Positions 7,866 through 11,719 of a DNA stretch of 11,719 bases are shown here, piece by piece. How positions within the stretch are numbered: position 1 is the stretch's first letter; each line of letters opens with the position of its first letter. The stretch covers positions 1 to 11,719 of the forward strand of contig JAPKHB010000083.1 in the NCBI GenBank assembly GCA_026647295.1, in the 5' to 3' direction. The position numbers and the translations under genes were made by a program. The notes beneath the pieces were generated by a model. The model worked only from the letters and a program-made list of their open reading frames with translations. It was not told the DNA's origin and made no database searches. This stretch comes from Planctomycetota bacterium. Lineage in GTDB: Bacteria > Planctomycetota > PLA2 > JAEUHO01.

Positions 7866-8605
7866 GCGCCTACGCCGTCCTGATCCCTGCGCGCTACGCC
7901 AGCACGCGCCTGCCGGCCAAGGCCCTCCTGTCCGAGACCGGTCGCCCGCTGGTCCAGTACGTCTGGGAGCGGGCCCGGGCGGCGCCCGGCGCCCCCCGCG
8001 TGCTGGTCCTGACCGACGACGAGCGGATCGAACGCGCCGTTCAGGCCTTCGGGGGGGAGGTGCGGCGCACGCGGGCCGACCACCCGAGCGGCACGGACCG
8101 GTGCGCGGAGGCCGCCCGGGACCTCACGGAGCCGGTCGTCGTGAACGTGCAGGGCGACGAGCCGTTCTTCGAGCCCGCCGACCTGGGGGCCCTGGTGGGG
8201 GCGGTCGGGCAGGGGGCCGACGTCGCGACCCTCGGGGCGCCCTTTGCGGACGCCGCGGCGCGCGCGGCGCCGAGCGCGGTCAAGGCCCTGGTCGGGCCGG
8301 GCGGCTGGGCGGTCGGCTTCCAACGGGCCTGGCCGGCGGAGGAGGACCTGCGGGCCCGCGGCGTGCGGGAGGTCCTTCACCACGTGGGCATCTACGCCTT
8401 CCGGCGGGAGCGGCTCCTGGAGTTCCCGCGCCTGGCCCCGACGGCGGGGGAGCAGCGCGAGCGGCTGGAGCAACTCCGGGCGCTGGAGCACGGCTGGCGC
8501 GTGCGGGTCCTGCGCGCCTCGGCCCCGGGGTTCGGCGTGGACACGCCGGAGGACTACGCGGAGTTCGTCCGGCGCGTGCGGGCCGCCGCCGGGCCGGGCG
8601 CGTAG
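7862..8605 (+). CDS. kdsB: 3-deoxy-manno-octulosonate cytidylyltransferase (CMP-Kdo synthetase)
   Basis: This 247-residue cytosolic enzyme transfers CMP from CTP to Kdo, giving CMP-Kdo for the inner core of lipopolysaccharide. Family motifs run in order: IPARYASTRLPAKAL (nucleotide binding), HPSGTDR, VVNVQGDEPF with Gln97 and Asp99, HHVGIYAFRRERL, EQRERLEQLRALEHGWRVRV and GVDTPEDYAEF with Asp227. Length fits the family (about 245-250). The start is the GTG of GTGAGCGCC, which shares GTGA with the lipoprotein stop. It has no strong ribosome-binding site of its own, so it probably depends on coupling. One oddity: where most homologues have FSRxxIP followed by an Arg-Asp segment, this protein reads GFQRAWPAEED (from residue 152), keeping an Arg at 155 but losing the Ser and IP. 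pyrG, which makes its CTP substrate, follows after 114 bp. Confidence 0.92.
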   Translation: MSAYAVLIPARYASTRLPAKALLSETGRPLVQYVWERARAAPGAPRVLVLTDDERIERAVQAFGGEVRRTRADHPSGTDRCAEAARDLTEPVVVNVQGDEPFFEPADLGALVGAVGQGADVATLGAPFADAAARAAPSAVKALVGPGGWAVGFQRAWPAEEDLRARGVREVLHHVGIYAFRRERLLEFPRLAPTAGEQRERLEQLRALEHGWRVRVLRASAPGFGVDTPEDYAEFVRRVRAAAGPGA

Positions 8606-8625
8606 GACGCCCCCCCTGTCCCCAC

Positions 8626-8648
8626 CCCGCGGCAGGATGCGCCGCGGG
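8626..8648 (+). terminator. Hairpin between kdsB and pyrG
   Basis: CCCGCGGC (8626-8633) and GCCGCGGG (8641-8648) form a perfect 8-bp G+C stem with a 7-nt loop, 20 nt past the kdsB stop. No T-run follows, so it could be a weak terminator for the lipoprotein-kdsB transcript, a 3' stabilising stem, or an attenuator-like element ahead of pyrG. A candidate pyrG -10 box lies about 40 bp further on, which favours separate transcription of pyrG. Confidence 0.35.
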
Positions 8649-8667
8649 AGGGCAGGCGCTCCGCGCT

Positions 8668-8695
8668 GCGACCTCGGGGCGCGCCGCGGTATCCT
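8668..8695 (+). promoter_or_regulatory. Candidate pyrG promoter
   Basis: TATCCT (8690-8695) fits a -10 box, and GCGACC (8668-8673), 16 bp upstream, shares only the GAC core of a -35 box. The -10 ends 24 nt before the GTG of pyrG, giving a very short leader that starts near the ribosome-binding site. The leader seems too short for the Bacillus-type pyrG attenuator. Confidence 0.28.
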
Positions 8696-8719
8696 CTGCC
8701 TTTCCCCGGAGGACTCGCC

Positions 8720-10342
8720 GTGCCGAAGTACATCTTCGTGACCGGGGGCGTGGTCTCGAGCCTGGGCAAGGGGCTCACCAGCGCGTCCATCGGCCTGCTG
8801 CTCGAGGGCCGGGGCCTGCGGGTGCAGCACCAGAAGCTCGACCCCTACCTCAACGTGGACCCGGGGACGATGTCCCCGTACCAGCACGGCGAGGTGTACG
8901 TCACCGAGGACGGCGCCGAGACCGACCTGGACCTCGGCCACTACGAGCGGTTCACGCAGGGCGCCGTCCTGACCAAGGAGTGCAACTACACCTCCGGGCG
9001 CATCTACGCGTCGATCATCGCGAAGGAGCGGCGCGGGGACTACCTGGGCAAGACGGTCCAGGTGATTCCCCACGTGACCGACGAGATCAAGGCGGCCATC
9101 CGCCGCGGCGCGGGCGACGCCGAGGTGCTGATCTGCGAGTTGGGCGGCACGGTCGGCGACATCGAGAGCCTCCCCTTCGTCGAGGCCATCCGCCAGTTCC
9201 TGCTCGAGGTGGGCCGCGAGAACGCGATGGTCTGCCACCTCACCTACGTGCCCTGGCTGCGGACCAGCGGCGAGCTCAAGACCAAGCCCAGCCAGCACAG
9301 CGTCCAGAAGTTGCGGGAGATCGGCATCCAGCCCGACGTCCTGATCTGCCGCACCGAGCGCGAACTGCCCGACGAGGTGCGCAGCAAGTTGTCGCTGTTC
9401 TGCAACGTGCCGCTCCGCCACGTGATCGAGGAGCAGGACGTGCCGACCAGCATCTACGAGCTTCCGCAGATGCTGCTCCAGCAGGGGCTCGACACCATCA
9501 TCCTCGAGCGCCTGGCGCTGCCCGTGCGCGAGGCCGACCTGGAGGCCTACCACGAGTTGCTCGATCGCATCCGCAACCCCGAAGGGACCGTCGAGATCGC
9601 GATCGTGGGCAAGTACGTCGAACTCGGCGACGCCTACAAGAGCGTCAACGAGGCCCTGGCCCACGGCGGGTTCGCGGCCCGCCGGCGCGTGCGCATCCGG
9701 TACGTGCACTCCGAGAAGGTGACCCCCGAGACGGTGGAGGCGCTGCTCAAGGGGGTCAGCGGGGTGGTCGTGCCCGGCGGCTTCGGCGCGCGCGGCGTGG
9801 AGGGCAAGATCGAGGCCATCCGCCACTGCCGGGAGCGCGGGATCCCCTTCCTGGGGCTGTGCCTCGGGATGCAGTGTGCGGTGATCGAGTTCGCGCGCCA
9901 CGTCGCGGGGCTCGAGGGCGCGCACTCCTCCGAGTTCGACGAGAAGACGCCGCACCCCGTGATCGACCTGATGGCGGACCAGCAGGGCCTGCAAAAGGGC
10001 GGGACGATGCGCCTGGGGGCCTACCGTTGCGCCCTGCGGGCCGGCACGCGCGCCCGGGCGGCCTACGCCGACGAGATCGTCCTGGAACGCCACCGCCACC
10101 GCTACGAGTTCAACAACGCCTACCGCAAGGTGCTGGAGGGCCACGGCCTGGGCATCGGGGGGGTCAACCCGGAGCGCGACCTGGTCGAGATCGTCGAGAT
10201 CGCGGACCACCCCTTCTTCGTGGCCGTGCAGTTCCACCCCGAGTTCAAGAGCAAGCCCACGCGCCCGCACCCGCTCTTCCGTGAGCTGGTGGCCGCCGCC
10301 GTCGCCCACCACGAGAACCAGCGCAGCGGCGTCGTCTCGTAG
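8720..10342 (+). CDS. pyrG: CTP synthase (glutamine-hydrolysing)
   Basis: This 540-residue enzyme converts UTP to CTP using ATP and glutamine, the last step of pyrimidine nucleotide synthesis. The N-terminal synthase domain starts MPKYIFVTGGVVSSLGKG with P-loop Lys17. It continues with QKLDPYLNVDPGTMSPYQHGEVYVTEDGAETDLDLGHYERF and the CELGGTVGDIESLPF motif. The C-terminal class I glutamine amidotransferase domain begins at about residue 295 (AIVGKYVELGDAYKS). It contains VVPGGFG, the nucleophile Cys381 in LGLCLGMQ, and His506 and Glu508 in FHPEF, completing the triad. Length matches E. coli PyrG (545). The GTG start has GGAGG at 7-nt spacing. It lies downstream of kdsB, whose substrate it makes. 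Identity is secure. Confidence 0.98.
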   Translation: MPKYIFVTGGVVSSLGKGLTSASIGLLLEGRGLRVQHQKLDPYLNVDPGTMSPYQHGEVYVTEDGAETDLDLGHYERFTQGAVLTKECNYTSGRIYASIIAKERRGDYLGKTVQVIPHVTDEIKAAIRRGAGDAEVLICELGGTVGDIESLPFVEAIRQFLLEVGRENAMVCHLTYVPWLRTSGELKTKPSQHSVQKLREIGIQPDVLICRTERELPDEVRSKLSLFCNVPLRHVIEEQDVPTSIYELPQMLLQQGLDTIILERLALPVREADLEAYHELLDRIRNPEGTVEIAIVGKYVELGDAYKSVNEALAHGGFAARRRVRIRYVHSEKVTPETVEALLKGVSGVVVPGGFGARGVEGKIEAIRHCRERGIPFLGLCLGMQCAVIEFARHVAGLEGAHSSEFDEKTPHPVIDLMADQQGLQKGGTMRLGAYRCALRAGTRARAAYADEIVLERHRHRYEFNNAYRKVLEGHGLGIGGVNPERDLVEIVEIADHPFFVAVQFHPEFKSKPTRPHPLFRELVAAAVAHHENQRSGVVS

Positions 10343-10378
10343 CCGCGGCTTTCGGGGGACCGGCGCGGGCATCCGACG

Positions 10379-10419
10379 GGTGCCCGGCACCGTACAATCC
10401 GCGCCGGGCGCCGGGCACC
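10379..10419. repeat. 10-bp inverted repeat flanking a TACAAT box upstream of chrA-like gene
   Basis: GGTGCCCGGC (10379-10388) and GCCGGGCACC (10410-10419) are perfect inverted copies with a 21-bp spacer. The spacer holds TACAAT (10393-10398), the best -10-like hexamer in the window, 55 nt before the transporter ATG, though no good -35 lies upstream. The first arm is also half of a 13-nt palindrome, GGTGCCCGGCACC (10379-10391). The structure could be an operator over the transporter promoter or a terminator stem for pyrG, which ends 36 bp earlier. No T-run follows. Confidence 0.35.
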
Positions 10420-10453
10420 GTCCGGGCCGGAGGCGTTGGACGCGAGGTACAGG

Positions 10454-11719
10454 ATGCGGGGGCCTTCGGTCGCTCACGGAGTGTCCTTCGCGGAGGCGGT
10501 CCGGGTGTGGGCCCGGGTCGCGCTCTTGAGCTTCGGCGGGCCCGCGGGACAGATCGCGGTCATGCACCGGATCCTCATCGAGGAGAAGCGCTGGGTGAGC
10601 GAGCAGCGCTTCCTCCACGCCCTCAACTACTGCATGCTCCTTCCTGGCCCCGAGGCGCAGCAACTGGCGACCTATCTGGGCTGGCTGCTCCACGGATGGC
10701 GGGGCGGCCTGGTCGCGGGCACGCTCTTCGTCCTCCCCGGGTTCCTGGCGATCCTGGCCCTAAGCGCCCTGTACGCCGGGTTCCGCGGGCACGCGGCCGT
10801 GGACGCCCTCTTCTTCGGCCTCAAGCCGGCGGTCACGGCGGTCGTGATCCACGCCGTGATCCAGATCGGGCGCCGAGCGCTGAAGAACGGGGTCATGATC
10901 CTCGTGGCGGCGGCGGCGTTCGTGGCGATCTTCTTCTTCGAGGTTGCGTTCCCGTGGATCGTGCTCACCGCCGCCGGCGCGGGGGTGCTCGGCGGGCGGC
11001 TGGGGCCGGGTCGGATCGCCGTGGCTCCCGGCGCTCCGGGGGCGGGCCCGGGGGCCACGGACGAGCCCGTGATCGGGGACGACTCGCTGGCGCGGGCCCG
11101 ACCGACCCTCGGGCGCGCCGGGCGCGTGCTGGCGGTCTGGTTGGGTCTGTGGGTCGTCCCCCTCGTCGCGCTCGTCCTGCTCGTGGGCTCGGCACATGTG
11201 TTCGTCCAGGCCGGCGTGTTCTTCAGCCAGGCCGCCGTGGTCACGTTCGGCGGCGCGTACGCGGTGCTCGCCTACGTGGCGCAGAGGGCCGTGGAGACCT
11301 ATGGGTGGCTCCAACCGGGGGAGATGCTCGATGGGCTGGGCATGGCGGAGACGACCCCCGGGCCCTTGATCCAGGTCGTTCAGTTCGTCGGCTTCATGGC
11401 GGCCTATCGCAATCCGGGAACGTTGGACCCGATGTGGGCGGGGATCCTCGGTTCGGTCATCGTCACCTGGGTGACCTTCGTGCCCTGCTTCCTCTGGATC
11501 TTCCTGGGGGCCCCCTACATCGAGTACCTTCGCGGCAACGTGCGCCTCACGGCCGCCCTGTCGGGCATCACGGCGGCCGTCGTGGGGGTCATCCTCAACC
11601 TGGCCGTCTGGTTCTCGGTGCATGCGCTCTTCGGCGAGGTCGAGGAGTGCCGTCCGTGGGGCCTGCGACTCCTCGTGCCGACCCTCGAGACGCTCGACCC
11701 CGTGGCGGCCCTCCTCGCC
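10454..11719 (+). CDS. chrA: ChrA-family chromate transporter, cut by the window end
   Basis: The open frame runs 422 codons from ATG 10454 to the last base without a stop, so the C-terminus is missing. GAGG lies 6 nt before the ATG. ChrA proteins are inner-membrane carriers of the CHR superfamily that export chromate. Two homologous halves are visible, as in long-chain ChrA. The first has LLSFGGPAGQIAVMHR (Phe27-Gly28-Gly29) and CMLLPGPEAQQLATYLGW (residues 60-77). The second has VVTFGGAYAVLAYVAQ (FGG at 265-267) and GLGMAETTPGPLIQVVQFVGF (TPGP at 301-304). Several hydrophobic segments follow each motif, and a hydrophilic Gly/Pro/Asp-rich linker joins the halves at about 195-230. Most family members are 390-450 residues, so nearly all of the protein is present. 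Family membership does not prove chromate as the substrate. No chromate regulator such as ChrB is visible. Confidence 0.92.
   Translation, partial: MRGPSVAHGVSFAEAVRVWARVALLSFGGPAGQIAVMHRILIEEKRWVSEQRFLHALNYCMLLPGPEAQQLATYLGWLLHGWRGGLVAGTLFVLPGFLAILALSALYAGFRGHAAVDALFFGLKPAVTAVVIHAVIQIGRRALKNGVMILVAAAAFVAIFFFEVAFPWIVLTAAGAGVLGGRLGPGRIAVAPGAPGAGPGATDEPVIGDDSLARARPTLGRAGRVLAVWLGLWVVPLVALVLLVGSAHVFVQAGVFFSQAAVVTFGGAYAVLAYVAQRAVETYGWLQPGEMLDGLGMAETTPGPLIQVVQFVGFMAAYRNPGTLDPMWAGILGSVIVTWVTFVPCFLWIFLGAPYIEYLRGNVRLTAALSGITAAVVGVILNLAVWFSVHALFGEVEECRPWGLRLLVPTLETLDPVAALLA

Noticed and set aside
8606..8719. Bacillus-type pyrG attenuator regulated by reiterative transcription
   Set aside because: The candidate transcription start lies almost at the ribosome-binding site, leaving no room for the leader hairpin after the start, and the hairpin present is upstream of the -10 box.
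8101..10284. 727-residue plus-strand frame overlapping kdsB and pyrG in another frame
   Set aside because: Very Arg/Gly/Ala/Pro-rich, with no conserved motif, and it would cross the kdsB-pyrG gap. Both real genes have ribosome-binding sites or coupling and complete family motifs.
10341..10350. Palindrome AGCCGCGGCT at the pyrG stop codon followed by TTT, as an intrinsic terminator
   Set aside because: A continuous 10-bp palindrome leaves only about three base pairs once a loop is allowed, and the T-run is only three bases long.
7769..10693. 974-residue minus-strand open frame opposite kdsB, pyrG and the start of chrA
   Set aside because: It runs antisense through three genes with clear catalytic motifs and is rich in His, Arg, Gly and Asp repeats typical of a reverse-frame shadow.

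Overview
This is an 11.7 kb stretch of very G+C-rich bacterial DNA, densely packed with protein genes. No rRNA, tRNA, CRISPR array, insertion sequence or integrase was seen. A Kdo-activating enzyme (KdsB), a secreted SurA/parvulin-like foldase and a lipobox protein point to a Gram-negative cell with an outer membrane. The G+C content, the membrane-anchored HEAT-repeat protein, the secreted transglutaminase-like protein and the kdsB-pyrG neighbourhood would suit Planctomycetota or a deltaproteobacterial/myxobacterial lineage. That placement is inference, and the window has no phylogenetic marker that settles it.

Layout. (1) Positions 53-2698, minus strand: an RluD-type 23S rRNA pseudouridine synthase followed 51 bp later by a free-standing large subunit of a B12-dependent acyl-CoA (methylmalonyl-CoA type) mutase. 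(2) Positions 2810-5480, plus strand, divergent from (1): a one-pass membrane HEAT-repeat protein overlapping a secreted transglutaminase-like protein whose best start is a TTG inside the end of the upstream gene. (3) Positions 5491-7008, minus strand: a secreted foldase with two SurA-N-like units and a degenerate parvulin-like domain. It converges on (2) across a 10-bp gap, and the two stop codons lie in opposite arms of one hairpin. (4) Positions 7215-10342, plus strand: a lipoprotein of unknown function, kdsB (overlapping it by GTGA) and pyrG. (5) From 10454 to the right edge, plus strand: the larger part of a ChrA-type chromate transporter, cut off by the window end.

How the genes fit together. 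The clearest functional pairing is pyrG with kdsB: CTP synthase makes the CTP that KdsB uses to activate Kdo for lipopolysaccharide. The foldase and lipoprotein are divergent neighbours, so this side of the window is mostly about building the cell envelope. The HEAT-repeat/transglutaminase pair looks translationally coupled but has no assignable pathway. The mutase needs a separate B12-binding small subunit that is not in the window.

No defence system, mobile element or clearly new multi-gene system is visible. The points worth a second look are small: two unusual start codons, a stop-codon hairpin, inverted repeats in two promoter regions, a duplicated N-domain in the foldase, a divergent segment in KdsB, and two proteins of unknown role.
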